This document shows, piece by piece, positions 8,481-16,835 of a stretch of DNA of 64,000 nucleotides (positions are counted from its first letter, which is position 1; every line of letters starts with the position of its first letter). Both the position numbers and the translations under genes were made by a program. Under the pieces are notes generated by a model. It did not search any database, was not told where the DNA came from, and saw only the letters and a program-made list of their open reading frames with translations. Source of the DNA: Amylibacter sp. IMCC11727 (GTDB taxonomy: Bacteria; Pseudomonadota; Alphaproteobacteria; Rhodobacterales; Rhodobacteraceae); contig NZ_CP122960.1 in assembly GCF_029854195.1 (NCBI RefSeq), positions 681,001 through 745,000 on the forward strand, given 5' to 3'.

Positions 8481-9452
8481 TTATCCGATCATTTCGGCCT
8501 GTTTTACGATCACATGGGCCTGACGAATGGAGGCAAGATCCACAAGGCGGCCTTTGTACACGGCGGCCCCTTGGCCTGATTTCTCGGCCTCTTCCATGGC
8601 GGCGAGGATTTCGCGGGCTTCGGTGATTTGGGCTTCGGATGGGGTGAAGACCTCGTTCGCGAGTGCCACCTGTTTGGGGTGGATCGCCCATTTGCCAACC
8701 ATGCCGAGCGTTGCGGAGCGGCGGGCCTGTGCGGTGAAGCCAGCGTCATCGGAGAAATCACCGAACGGGCCATCGACGGGCAAGAGACCATGTGTGCGGC
8801 AGGCAGAAACGATGGCCACGGTGACGGCGTGCCACGGGTCGCCGAGGTAGGACGCGCGGGCGGCGTCGCCATTTGCGTCATCAAGCATGTAGTAGTTGGA
8901 TTGCGTGCCACCGATACCTGTTGTTTGCATTCCCATAGAGGCGGCATAGTCAGCAGCGCCGAGCGACATGGCGGCCATGCGTGGAGAGGATGCTGCGATT
9001 TCTTCCACATGGGCGAGGCCCGCGGCGGTTTCGATGATGACTTCGAAGGTCACAGGTTTTTTGCGACCTTTCGCCATTTCGACGGCGGAAACGAGGGCGT
9101 CTACGGCGTAGATGTCGCCAGCGCAGCCCACTTTGGGAATCATGAACTGGTCGATGCGGTCGCCTGCCTGTTCCATGATATCAACGATGTCGCGATACCA
9201 GTATTCTGTGTCCAGACCGTTAATGCGCACGGAGACGGTTTTTGTGCCCCAGTCCACTTCGTTCAGGCCCTTGATGACGTTTTGGCGTGCTTCGGCTTTG
9301 TCCGCTGGGGACACGGAATCTTCGAGGTCGATGTTGATAACGTCAGCGGCGGATGCGGCGGCTTTTTCGAAAATTGCAGGGCGGGAGCCTGGTACGAAAA
9401 GTTGGCAGCGGTTTGGGCGATCTGGGCTGGCAGGTTGGACTTTGAAGCTCAT
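8481..9452 (-). CDS. mcl1: L-malyl-CoA / beta-methylmalyl-CoA lyase
   Basis: A 323-residue HpcH/HpaI aldolase-family protein that I recognise as close to Rhodobacter Mcl1: RPNRCQLFVPGSRP at the N terminus, NIDLEDSVSPADK with metal-ligand acidic residues, ASSPRMAAMSLGAADYAASMGM in the middle, and GMVGKWAIHPKQV near residue 250. The enzyme cleaves L-malyl-CoA to acetyl-CoA and glyoxylate and makes or splits beta-methylmalyl-CoA, a step of the ethylmalonyl-CoA pathway for C2 assimilation. The cytoplasmic enzyme uses Mg or Mn. A hairpin follows directly. No other ethylmalonyl-CoA-pathway gene is seen in the window. Confidence 0.93.
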   Translation of the reverse strand: MSFKVQPASPDRPNRCQLFVPGSRPAIFEKAAASAADVINIDLEDSVSPADKAEARQNVIKGLNEVDWGTKTVSVRINGLDTEYWYRDIVDIMEQAGDRIDQFMIPKVGCAGDIYAVDALVSAVEMAKGRKKPVTFEVIIETAAGLAHVEEIAASSPRMAAMSLGAADYAASMGMQTTGIGGTQSNYYMLDDANGDAARASYLGDPWHAVTVAIVSACRTHGLLPVDGPFGDFSDDAGFTAQARRSATLGMVGKWAIHPKQVALANEVFTPSEAQITEAREILAAMEEAEKSGQGAAVYKGRLVDLASIRQAHVIVKQAEMIG

Positions 9453-9570
9453 GGGAATCCCTCTGGGTAATGATGTTTCAGTGCTGGTTGACGGTTTGGT
9501 AGATTATTGCGCACAGGGCTGCAAGTGCTGCGCTGCGGCATTTGGGGCTTGGCGATAGAAATTGGGTTGC

Positions 9571-10047
9571 TTAGGCGCGCAGAATAAAGGCAGCGCGGCC
9601 CAAGAAGGACCCAGCGGCGAGGCCGATGATCACGGCAAAGGCAGCGGTAAAGATCGGGCTGGCTTGGGCCGTGGGCGCGACCGACAACATGAAGCCGTTT
9701 ACGAAGTTGGAAAAGAAGATGACCATCATCACGGTCATGGTGAACCATTCGCCCTGCAGGGTGAGGCGGGCGCCTGATTTTTCGATCAGCCAGTTGGATT
9801 GACGGGAATAGCCAACGGCGATGCCCATGACATAGCCTGTTACAAAACAGGCCCATGCGATTGCCGCGTTGGGCTGGTTGGCGATGGCGTTGATTGACAT
9901 GATGCCGAGCAAGGGCAAGCCATAGTACAAATAGGCGGAGGTTGTGCGGTCACGCGAGGAGCGGATACCTATTAGGATAAGGACAATAAGCAGCGGCCAA
10001 ACCCAGATGGGTGCGTTCGTGGCAATACCTGAAATCAATTGAGACAT
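9571..10047 (-). CDS. Four-helix inner-membrane protein, DUF6622-like
   Basis: A 158-residue hydrophobic protein with about five membrane-spanning stretches, near residues 12-30, 40-55, 60-80, 102-122 and 132-152. The opening ATNAPIWVWPLLIVLILIGIR resembles what I remember of DUF6622. No catalytic or transport motif is visible. It ends 18 bases upstream-wise from the L,D-transpeptidase gene on the same strand and probably shares its transcript. Function unknown. Confidence 0.7.
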   Translation of the reverse strand: MSQLISGIATNAPIWVWPLLIVLILIGIRSSRDRTTSAYLYYGLPLLGIMSINAIANQPNAAIAWACFVTGYVMGIAVGYSRQSNWLIEKSGARLTLQGEWFTMTVMMVIFFSNFVNGFMLSVAPTAQASPIFTAAFAVIIGLAAGSFLGRAAFILRA

Positions 10048-10064
10048 AAAAACCCCTTAAGAAA

Positions 10065-10601
10065 CTATGCCTTGATTTCTACCGTGGTTCCGATGGGCGT
10101 AACAGCCCAAACTTCGCGAATTTCCGGGTTTGTGAGGGCAATGCAGCCCGCTGTCCAATCGCCTGCATATTTTCGGTTGTCTGGTAGGCGGTTGGGTTGG
10201 CCGTGGATAAAAATATCCCCTCCTGCGGAATAACCGCCTTCGCGGGCGCGTTGCAGATCTTCGGGCAGCGGGTAGTTGATGCCAAGCGAAAGGTGAAAGC
10301 TGCTTTGGGGGTTGCGGCGGTCGATTTTGTAAAGACCTTCGGGCGTTTTGCCATCGCCTTCGCGGACTTTATCGCCAATCGGGCCAAACCCGAGTGCGAT
10401 GGAATAGACGCGTACGGGTTGACCGTTTTGGAAAAGGGTCATTTTGCGCGCGGCTTTTTCGATCAAAATGTGATCAATTTCGCCTTCGATGCTGGTTTGG
10501 ATTTGGGGCGGAGGTGTGATGCGATCCGTGTACCAGATGGCTAACAGACGCGCCCCGCCGAAAAGGGCGAGGCACGATAGGATGCGAAGGGTTCGGATCA
10601 T
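10065..10601 (-). CDS. L,D-transpeptidase family (YkuD domain) protein
   Basis: A 178-residue protein with an N-terminal membrane segment (residues about 5-25) and a YkuD domain: an IDHILIEKAARKMTLF beta-strand start, the IHGQPN histidine motif, and GDWTAGCIALTN, whose Cys is the catalytic nucleophile. Such enzymes cross-link peptidoglycan 3-3 or attach proteins to it in the periplasm; members this small that read WTAGCIALTN (YafK/ErfK-like) are sometimes amidases or of unknown specificity. It is followed on the same strand by the small membrane protein. Confidence 0.88.
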   Translation of the reverse strand: MIRTLRILSCLALFGGARLLAIWYTDRITPPPQIQTSIEGEIDHILIEKAARKMTLFQNGQPVRVYSIALGFGPIGDKVREGDGKTPEGLYKIDRRNPQSSFHLSLGINYPLPEDLQRAREGGYSAGGDIFIHGQPNRLPDNRKYAGDWTAGCIALTNPEIREVWAVTPIGTTVEIKA

Positions 10602-10653
10602 TTAAGGTTTACTCGTGACTGGCGTGTTCCGAATTCTATGCGGAATTTTATAG

Positions 10654-11826
10654 TTACTGCAAATCGGCGAAGGCGGATTGTAGGCGGGAAATGGCCTCTT
10701 CTACGTTGGCGCGGGGGGTGCCGAGGTTAAAGCGCAGGAAGGGTTCGCCGCCTGTGCCAAAGGTGGGGCCATCGTTCGGGGCGATTTTCGCCTGTTTGCG
10801 GACGCGATCCAAAACTTCGGACATGGGCATACCCGTGCCAGAGAAATCGACCCATGCGAGATAAGTTGAGTCCATCGGCATGGATTTGAGACCCGGAATG
10901 GCGTTGATGCCTTCGTCAAAGACGCGGGCGTTTTCGGCAATGTATTCACGCATTTCATCGACCCATTTCGCGCCCTCGGGGGAATAGGCCGCTTTGGTCA
11001 TTTCGGTCCCGTAGAGGGTAGAGGACACGCCAAGCGAAAGCATGGTGGCGTTGAATTTTGCACGCAGGTCGGCGTCGTGGATGATAACGTTGCCATCGTG
11101 GTTGCCCGCGATGTTGAAGGTTTTTGACGGCGCGGTCAGCATAATCAGACGGTCGAGGCAATCAGGTGCGGCGAGCGGCATGGGGTGGTGTTTTTTGCCA
11201 GGGTAAACGATGTCATGGTGGATTTCATCCGACACGATCAACAGGTCGTGGCGTTGGGCAAAGGCGGCCACATCGCGCAATTCTTGTTCGGACCACAGAC
11301 GCCCAGATGGGTTGTGAGGCGAGCAGAGGATCAACATTTTTTCCGCGCCCGTCATTTGCGCGTCATAGGCATCGAAATCCATGTGATAGACGCCGTCTTT
11401 TTGCACCAATTCACATTCTTTCACACGGCGGCCTGCGTTGTTAATCACCTTGGCAAAGGCGTGATAGACGGGGGTAAAGAGAACGATTTCATCGCCCTTT
11501 TCGGTGTAGGTGTTCAGGCACATGCCCACCGCGTTCACGAGGCCGTAGGTGGTGAAGATTTCTTCTGGTTTAACGGTCCAGTTGTGGCGGTTTTCCATCC
11601 ACCAGATGATCGCAGCTTTGTAATCATCGTTGCCAGCGCGATAGCCAAAGACGCCGTGATCGGTGAGGTCTTGAGCCGCTTTGATCACGCATTCAGGGGA
11701 GCGGAAATCCATGTCGGCCACCCACATGGCCAGACCGTCATCCGGAGACACGCCATAGAGCGGTTCCATTGCGTCCCATTTGGCGGAGCGTGTTCCGCGG
11801 CGGTCGATGATGTCGTCAAAGCTCAT
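10654..11826 (-). CDS. PatB/MalY-family PLP-dependent C-S lyase (aminotransferase fold)
   Basis: The 390-residue product is a fold-type I PLP enzyme of the MalY/PatB group: MWVADMDFRSPECV near residue 30, HNPSGRLWS for the cofactor-binding Asn, SDEIHHDIVYPG for the Asp that contacts the pyridine nitrogen, and APSKTFNIAG with the Schiff-base lysine. These enzymes split cystathionine, cysteine or related thioethers to pyruvate, ammonia and a thiol. The frame is open 115 codons further upstream but that part is non-homologous; the ATG at 11826 has AAGGGA about 8 bases before it. Confidence 0.9.
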   Translation of the reverse strand: MSFDDIIDRRGTRSAKWDAMEPLYGVSPDDGLAMWVADMDFRSPECVIKAAQDLTDHGVFGYRAGNDDYKAAIIWWMENRHNWTVKPEEIFTTYGLVNAVGMCLNTYTEKGDEIVLFTPVYHAFAKVINNAGRRVKECELVQKDGVYHMDFDAYDAQMTGAEKMLILCSPHNPSGRLWSEQELRDVAAFAQRHDLLIVSDEIHHDIVYPGKKHHPMPLAAPDCLDRLIMLTAPSKTFNIAGNHDGNVIIHDADLRAKFNATMLSLGVSSTLYGTEMTKAAYSPEGAKWVDEMREYIAENARVFDEGINAIPGLKSMPMDSTYLAWVDFSGTGMPMSEVLDRVRKQAKIAPNDGPTFGTGGEPFLRFNLGTPRANVEEAISRLQSAFADLQ

Positions 11827-11925
11827 GTTGGATTTCCCTTGTCGTATTTTGCGCGATGCTACGATTTGGGCGCGGGGGTGCAAGTGGTTTTTGGGTGTCT
11901 TGCAGCGGGAACGTGTTTGTCCTAA

Positions 11926-12453
11926 ATGGCAGGTATGTCTGTGAAACAAATATTGATCCATCCCGATCCGCTTTTGAAAAAGCAATGCGCCGCTGTGGAC
12001 ACTGTGTCGCCCGAGGTTCAGACCTTGGCGCGGGATATGTTGGACACGATGTATGATGCCCCAGGTGTTGGCTTGGCCGCACCACAGGTGGGTGTGTTGA
12101 GCCGCATTTTTGTAATGGATTGTACCGCCAAAGAAGAAGAGCCAGAGCCGTTGGTTTTGATCAACCCGCAAGTGGTTTGGACATCAGAAGAAACCAGCGT
12201 TTACAACGAGGGCTGTTTGTCACTGCCTGAGATGTATGAAGATGTGGAGCGGCCAGCAAAAGCTGTTATGCAGTTTTTGGATATTGATGGGGCCCAGCAG
12301 GAACGTGAGTTTGACGGGTTGTGGGCCACATGTGCGCAGCATGAGTTGGACCATCTGAACGGCAAGTTGTTCATTGATTATCTGAGCGGGTTGAAGCGGT
12401 CGATGATCACCAAAAAGATGATGAAACTGAAAAAAGAGCGGGCGCGGGCGTGA
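11926..12453 (+). CDS. def: Peptide deformylase
   Basis: About 175 residues with all three deformylase motifs intact: GVGLAAPQVG, EGCLSLP (Cys metal ligand) and QHELDH (two His ligands and the catalytic Glu). It removes the formyl group from nascent N-terminal fMet. A start at the second ATG (11935, MSVKQ) is equally possible; neither has a good ribosome-binding site. It overlaps the next gene by 4 bases (GTGA) and belongs to the coupled series def, def-like, fmt. Confidence 0.96.
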   Translation: MAGMSVKQILIHPDPLLKKQCAAVDTVSPEVQTLARDMLDTMYDAPGVGLAAPQVGVLSRIFVMDCTAKEEEPEPLVLINPQVVWTSEETSVYNEGCLSLPEMYEDVERPAKAVMQFLDIDGAQQEREFDGLWATCAQHELDHLNGKLFIDYLSGLKRSMITKKMMKLKKERARA

Positions 12454-12953
12454 GTATTCGGCCCTATGTGCCTTGGCCTGATGCGCGGCTGCGCACGGTG
12501 TGTGATCCCGTGGAAACGGTGGATGACGCCGTGCGCGCGGTTTGGGATGATCTGCTTGATACGATGTATGCGATGCCAGGTGTTGGTATGGCGGCCTGTC
12601 AGATTGGCGTGATGCGGCGCATAGCGGTGGTGGATGCGAGCGAGAGTGGCAAAGAGCCGATCCGAATGGCGAACCCTGAAATTCTGGATGCGAGTTTGAA
12701 GTTGCGCGAGCATACGGAAGCGTCCCCGAATTTACCGGGTGTTTCGGCGAAAATTGCGCGGCCTCGTGGTGTGACAGTGTCGTATCTGGATGAAACGGGA
12801 ATGCGGGTGCGCAAGGATCTGGTTGGGTTGTGGGCCACATCGGTGCAGCACCAGATCGATCATCTGAACGGGAAAATGTATTTCGATCATCTGTCGGCCG
12901 TAAAACGCAAAATGCTGATCGCCAAAGCGCAGAAAAAGGCCCGCAGAGCATGA
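12450..12953 (+). CDS. Peptide deformylase paralogue with lost catalytic residues
   Basis: A 167-residue protein with the deformylase fold recognisable in GVGMAACQIGV and VQHQIDHLNGKMYFDHLS. Compared with the intact def just upstream, the EGCLSLP box reads EASPNLPG, so the Cys metal ligand is missing, and HELDH reads HQIDH, so the catalytic Glu is Gln. Both histidines remain. It is therefore probably not an active deformylase; a ribosome-binding or regulatory role, or activity on another substrate, is inference. The GTG start overlaps the def stop as GTGA, and its own stop overlaps fmt as ATGA, so the three are translationally coupled. Confidence 0.9.
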   Translation: MSIRPYVPWPDARLRTVCDPVETVDDAVRAVWDDLLDTMYAMPGVGMAACQIGVMRRIAVVDASESGKEPIRMANPEILDASLKLREHTEASPNLPGVSAKIARPRGVTVSYLDETGMRVRKDLVGLWATSVQHQIDHLNGKMYFDHLSAVKRKMLIAKAQKKARRA

Positions 12954-13870
12954 AGGTTGTGTTCATGGGCACGCCTGAGTTTTCGGTTCCGATTCTGGAA
13001 GGCATTGTTGCGGCAGGGCATGAAGTGTGTGCGGTGTATTGCCAGCCTCCCAGACCTGCGGGGCGTGGCAAGAAAGATCGCCCCTCTGCGGTGCAAGTCG
13101 CTGCCGAACGATTGGGACTGCCAGTTCGGCATCCTGTGAACTTCAAGGATACTGTTGATGTTGCGGCGTTTGAGGCGCTGAATGCAGATGTTGGGGTTGT
13201 GGTGGCCTATGGGTTGATCTTGCCACAGGTGATGTTGGATGCGCCGACAAAAGGCTGTTTGAATATCCACGCGAGTTTGCTGCCCCGATGGCGGGGGGCT
13301 GCGCCGATCCATCGTGCGATTATGGCGGGGGATTCCGAAACGGGTGTGTGTGTGATGCAGATGGAAGCGGGGCTCGATACGGGGCCGGTGCGAGTTACTG
13401 TGCGGACGGATATTTTGGCCAGTGACACGACAGGTGTTTTGCATGACCGGTTGAGCATCATGGGGCGGGATGCGATTTTGGACGTGCTGGCCGATGGTGT
13501 TTCTGGGGACGCGATCACGCAGTCCAAAGAGGGCGTTGTTTACGCCGCAAAGATCGACAAAGCCGAAGCGGAAGTGGATTGGTCGCGCCCTGCTGGCGAC
13601 GTAGATTGCCATATTCGGGGGCTATCGCCGTTTCCGGGGGCTTGGACGATGATGGAAGAGCAGCGTGTGAAACTGTTGATGTCCACGGTTGCGGGCGGTT
13701 CTGGAGCGGCGGGTGTTGTGATAAACGACGCGCTGCGTGTGGCCTGTGGTGAGGGTGCGGTGGATTTGATCCGTTTGCAGCGTGCCGGCAAGGGTGCGAT
13801 GGACGTGGATGCGTTTTTACAGGGCTTCCCCGTTGCAAACGGTGCGCGTTTGGGTGGGCCTGCGCTGTAA
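12950..13870 (+). CDS. fmt: Methionyl-tRNA formyltransferase
   Basis: 306 residues from the ATG at 12950, which overlaps the previous stop (ATGA); the frame is open further upstream but that part lies over the deformylase paralogue. Visible motifs are VVFMGTPEFSVPILE at the N terminus, the formyl-donor site around LNIHASLLPRWRGAAPI with its Asn/His, and the Asp-containing GLDTGPV. It formylates Met-tRNAfMet with 10-formyl-tetrahydrofolate. A C-terminal beta-barrel domain for tRNA binding fills residues about 205-306. Confidence 0.96.
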   Translation: MKVVFMGTPEFSVPILEGIVAAGHEVCAVYCQPPRPAGRGKKDRPSAVQVAAERLGLPVRHPVNFKDTVDVAAFEALNADVGVVVAYGLILPQVMLDAPTKGCLNIHASLLPRWRGAAPIHRAIMAGDSETGVCVMQMEAGLDTGPVRVTVRTDILASDTTGVLHDRLSIMGRDAILDVLADGVSGDAITQSKEGVVYAAKIDKAEAEVDWSRPAGDVDCHIRGLSPFPGAWTMMEEQRVKLLMSTVAGGSGAAGVVINDALRVACGEGAVDLIRLQRAGKGAMDVDAFLQGFPVANGARLGGPAL

Positions 13871-13876
13871 TTTTCT

Positions 13877-13912
13877 ATGCCTTCGGCGAGGATATTTGAG
13901 CCAAGAAAAAGG
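13877..13912. repeat. Dispersed intergenic motif, copy b
   Basis: Begins 6 bases after the fmt stop and matches copy a (5414-5449) at 29 of 36 positions, with CGGCGAGGATATTTGAG followed by a purine-rich AGAAAAAGG. Its end also forms a small hairpin (GAGCC at 13898-13902 with GGCTC at 13911-13915). It lies between convergent genes. Confidence 0.55.
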
Positions 13913-13940
13913 CTCGGAGACTTTTGGTAAAAGTGTTGGG

Positions 13941-14564
13941 TTATTGTTTGGGTGGGCGGCTTTTGTAGACGGGCAAGCGCCAGCCGAATGCGATGGACCC
14001 TGCGCGTAGGGTGAGTGTGACAAGCGTACAGGCCGCGAGGGCGGCCAGTGGATTGTCGGTGAGTTGTGTTGTGGTAAGCGCGGCGATGGCCCCTGCGAAG
14101 GCTGCGGTGACGTAAAGTTCCCCTTGTTTCAGCGCGAGCGGCAGTTCGTTGGCCACCACGTCGCGCAAAAGGCCGCCCATTGTGCCTGTGACCGCGCCCA
14201 TAATGGCAACAATGATCGGGGAGTGGCCCAGTGAGAGGGCGACACCTGCACCCGCGGCAACAGCCACGGACAGGGCGAGCGCATCAAGCCAGAGGAGTGC
14301 GCGTTGGCGGGACTCAAACAGGTGGGCGGTGGCAAAGACTACTGCGGCGGCGAAGGTTGTGACGAGGATAAAGCTCGGGGCGTCGATCCAGAAGATGGGG
14401 TTTCGGTCGAGGAGCAGATCGCGGATGGTGCCACCACCAACGGCGGTGAGGTTGGCGAGGAAAGCAAAGCCGATAAGATCAAGTTGGGCGCGGGATGCCG
14501 TGAGTGCGCCCGTGAGCGCAAAAATGAAGACCGAAGCGTAGTCGAGAAATTCGAGGGCGGTCAT
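13941..14564 (-). CDS. TRIC/UPF0126 family cation-channel-like membrane protein
   Basis: A 207-residue protein with about seven membrane segments arranged as two repeats, each carrying the family signature: VGGGTIRDLLL in the first and MGGLLRDVVANE in the second. Prokaryotic TRIC proteins form trimeric monovalent-cation channels in the inner membrane; E. coli YicG is a relative. It ends in a short basic tail. The start overlaps the rnhA stop by 4 bases, so it is co-translated with rnhA. Confidence 0.88.
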   Translation of the reverse strand: MTALEFLDYASVFIFALTGALTASRAQLDLIGFAFLANLTAVGGGTIRDLLLDRNPIFWIDAPSFILVTTFAAAVVFATAHLFESRQRALLWLDALALSVAVAAGAGVALSLGHSPIIVAIMGAVTGTMGGLLRDVVANELPLALKQGELYVTAAFAGAIAALTTTQLTDNPLAALAACTLVTLTLRAGSIAFGWRLPVYKSRPPKQ

Positions 14565-15016
14565 TTCGATTTAAACGGTTCCATGCCTGCGCGGGCGAGT
14601 TCGTCTGCTTTTTCGTTTTCTTCAAAGCCTGCGTGGCCTTTGACCCATTCCCATGTGATGGTGTGGCGCTGGGTGGCGGCGTCGAGGTCTTTCCACAGGT
14701 CTTCGTTTTTGACGGGTTTTTTGGCGGCGGTTTTCCAGCCGCGCGATTTCCAGCCGTGAATCCACTTGGTGATACCGTCTTTGACATAAACACTGTCTGT
14801 CACAACGGTGATGGTGCTGGGTTTATCGAGCGCGTTCAACGCGTTGATCGCGGCGAGCAGTTCCATGCGGTTGTTGGTGGTTTCCGCTTCGCCGCCCGAA
14901 AGTTCGCGCGATTTGAGGACGGTGTCGCCGTCTTTGGCAAGCAGCAGTGCGCCCCAGCCACCCGGGCCAGGATTTCCAGAACAGGCGCCATCTGTGTAGG
15001 CATAGAGTTTAGGCAT
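14561..15016 (-). CDS. rnhA: Ribonuclease HI
   Basis: 151 residues with the canonical start YAYTDGACSGNPGPGGWG (first catalytic Asp), the Glu in NRMELLAAINAL, the Asp in VVTDSVYVKDGI and the C-terminal His/Asp region near WVKGHAGFEENEKADELAR. It degrades RNA in RNA-DNA hybrids (primers, R-loops). It overlaps the upstream methyltransferase gene by 8 bases and the channel gene by 4. Confidence 0.97.
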   Translation of the reverse strand: MPKLYAYTDGACSGNPGPGGWGALLLAKDGDTVLKSRELSGGEAETTNNRMELLAAINALNALDKPSTITVVTDSVYVKDGITKWIHGWKSRGWKTAAKKPVKNEDLWKDLDAATQRHTITWEWVKGHAGFEENEKADELARAGMEPFKSK

Positions 15017-15599
15017 GGGCGGTTACGATGATGAAGGGGTCAATGGTGCCTGCGAGGCCTGCTTCTTCGCCTTCAAAATGATGTGTGGGTGTGAGGCCAG
15101 CGTCAATGAGAAGAGAATCAAGTTCTGTGCGGGTAAAATAGGTGTAGCGGCGCCCGATGCCATCGCGTTCTTCGCCCGTGCCTGTTTTCACGCCGATCAC
15201 TAATGTGCCGTTTGGTTTGAGCGCTTTGCGCATGGCGGCAAGGTGGCGGGGAACATCGACGCGGGGGATGTGCAGCATAGAAAAGCTCGACCAAATACCG
15301 TCGTATTGGGCCGTTTCAGTGATGTCGTCATAGGTGCCTTGGGTGATATCTATGCCGAATTTTTTGCTGCCCAAAGCGACCATTTCGGTGCTTGGGTCAA
15401 TGGCTTTGACGGTAAGTCCAGCGGCGATCATAGCGGCGGCAGAATTGCCTGGTCCACAGCCGATATCAAGCGCGTGTCCGCCTGATGGAAGGGCGGCGAT
15501 GAAGGCGCGAAGGTGGCGGTTTGGTTTATCCGTTGAGACCAAATCCACGTAGTCTTGGGCCTTGGCGTCATAAACGGCAATTGTTTCGAGGTCGGTCAT
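15009..15599 (-). CDS. Class I SAM-dependent methyltransferase
   Basis: 196 residues with motif I HALDIGCGPGNSAAAMIAAG, the acidic residue in VKAIDPSTEM and DGIWSSFSMLHI for motif II. Small-molecule methyltransferase of the type-11/25 group; substrate unknown. It is the first or second gene of a minus-strand run with rnhA and the TRIC-like gene (8-base overlap with rnhA) and follows the LysE-type exporter by 5 bases. Confidence 0.85.
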   Translation of the reverse strand: MTDLETIAVYDAKAQDYVDLVSTDKPNRHLRAFIAALPSGGHALDIGCGPGNSAAAMIAAGLTVKAIDPSTEMVALGSKKFGIDITQGTYDDITETAQYDGIWSSFSMLHIPRVDVPRHLAAMRKALKPNGTLVIGVKTGTGEERDGIGRRYTYFTRTELDSLLIDAGLTPTHHFEGEEAGLAGTIDPFIIVTAHA

Positions 15600-15604
15600 G
15601 GGCG

Positions 15605-16219
15605 TTATGCTCTTTCAAATGCGAGGCGAGCGGCAAGGGCCGCGAATATGGCCGCAAAGCTGCGCGACATCCAGCGCATGGCTGTTTCAGATCCAAGAAG
15701 CCATTCGCGTGCGGTGGCGGCAAACAAGCCATAGAGCACGAAAACGGCAAAGGTGAGGGCCATAAAGATGAGGCCGAGGAGGGTCATTTCTGCGGTCGCG
15801 GTGGTGGCGGTTCCGGACAGGAAGGGTGGCAGCAGTGCGAGGAAGAAGACCGAGAGTTTCGGGTTAAGGATATTGATCAGTGCGCCGCGCATGGCGATTT
15901 TCGGGCCTAATGTGGCGGTGCGTTCGGGCGTAACGTTGAGTGTACCGCCTGTCAGAAGAGCTTGGTAGGCGAGGTAGAGGAGGTACGCGACGCCTGCGAA
16001 TTTTACGACTTGGAACAGGAGTGCGGAGGAATGCAACAGGGCGGCGAGACCGAGAGTTGCGGCGGCAAGGTGAGGGACGATGCCGAAGGTGCATCCCAAA
16101 GCAGCCCAGATGGCGGCGCGTCGGCCTTGGCCAAGACCCATGGCAAGTGTGTAAACCACGCCTGTTCCCGGGATGAGGACGACGACGAGGGCGGTGATGA
16201 GGAATTGAGCTGATATCAT
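15605..16219 (-). CDS. LysE/RhtB-family exporter
   Basis: 204 residues with about five or six membrane helices and the family's N-terminal motif LVVVLIPGTGVVYTLAMGLGQGRRAAI (PGP replaced by PGT) and later INILNPKLSVFFLALLP, the second signature with its NPK. LysE/RhtB proteins export amino acids such as homoserine or threonine across the inner membrane, driven by the proton gradient. The substrate cannot be read from sequence. It probably starts the minus-strand run through rnhA. Confidence 0.87.
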   Translation of the reverse strand: MISAQFLITALVVVLIPGTGVVYTLAMGLGQGRRAAIWAALGCTFGIVPHLAAATLGLAALLHSSALLFQVVKFAGVAYLLYLAYQALLTGGTLNVTPERTATLGPKIAMRGALINILNPKLSVFFLALLPPFLSGTATTATAEMTLLGLIFMALTFAVFVLYGLFAATAREWLLGSETAMRWMSRSFAAIFAALAARLAFERA

Positions 16220-16397
16220 TTCTGCAAGGTGTCAGAAAACCGACCCGAGGAGCAACCCACACATTGGGATTTATTTCATGCGTTCGCCCGCTGTGCGGTG
16301 GGCAAAGGGGGAAGGTCAGGTTGGTTTGAAATTGGTCGCTGTGGTGTGTGGATGTGGGGATTGAAGCCTGAGGCGGCGAGGTGATTGTCCACAGGCC

Positions 16398-16835
16398 CTA
16401 GATGCTGATGCGTGTGAGGATGAGGGCGGCGAGGACCACCAGTGTGACGGGGATGCGCAGGGTCATCCACCACGGGGGTGCGAGTTTTGCCTTTTGGAAG
16501 GACAAGTCGATGGCGAGTAGGAAGAAGAAGCCGAACATGAGCGCTTCGAGTTTGTCGGCGTCTGTGCCGACCACGAAGAAGAACACGTAAAGGGCTGGCA
16601 GGACGCTGGTGATGTAAGCATAGGAGGATTTGCCGTCTTCTGCGCGGGACGCGAATCCCCAGAGAATGCCTGTCATGAAGGATAGTATGATGATGCCGTA
16701 GTGGATGACGGTTTCAACACTGGAATAGGGAAACAGCGTGAGAACGGTATCGGTGTATGCACCAACTGCGCCAATCACGAAAGGGGCGGCCCCAAGGGCG
16801 GTAAGCGCGGTGGGTGTGCGAGGGGGGAGGATCAT
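16398..16835 (-). CDS. DUF3429 membrane protein
   Basis: 145 residues with five predicted membrane segments; the opening PTALTALGAAPFVIGAVGAY and the middle GIIILSFMTGILWGF are typical of DUF3429, which also occurs in a few eukaryotic mitochondrial proteins. Function unknown. The start overlaps the ispH stop by 4 bases, so it is co-translated with ispH. The 178 bases after it, before the LysE gene, show no further gene. Confidence 0.8.
   Translation of the reverse strand: MILPPRTPTALTALGAAPFVIGAVGAYTDTVLTLFPYSSVETVIHYGIIILSFMTGILWGFASRAEDGKSSYAYITSVLPALYVFFFVVGTDADKLEALMFGFFFLLAIDLSFQKAKLAPPWWMTLRIPVTLVVLAALILTRISI

Noticed and set aside
10602..10653. TTCCG/CGGAA inverted repeat before the L,D-transpeptidase gene
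   Set aside because: Only five pairs with a nine-base loop; too weak to call a terminator or operator.
11827..12171. N-terminal extension of the PatB-type protein by 115 codons
   Set aside because: The extra sequence has no homologous pattern, overlaps def on the other strand, and the ATG at 11826 has a good ribosome-binding site.
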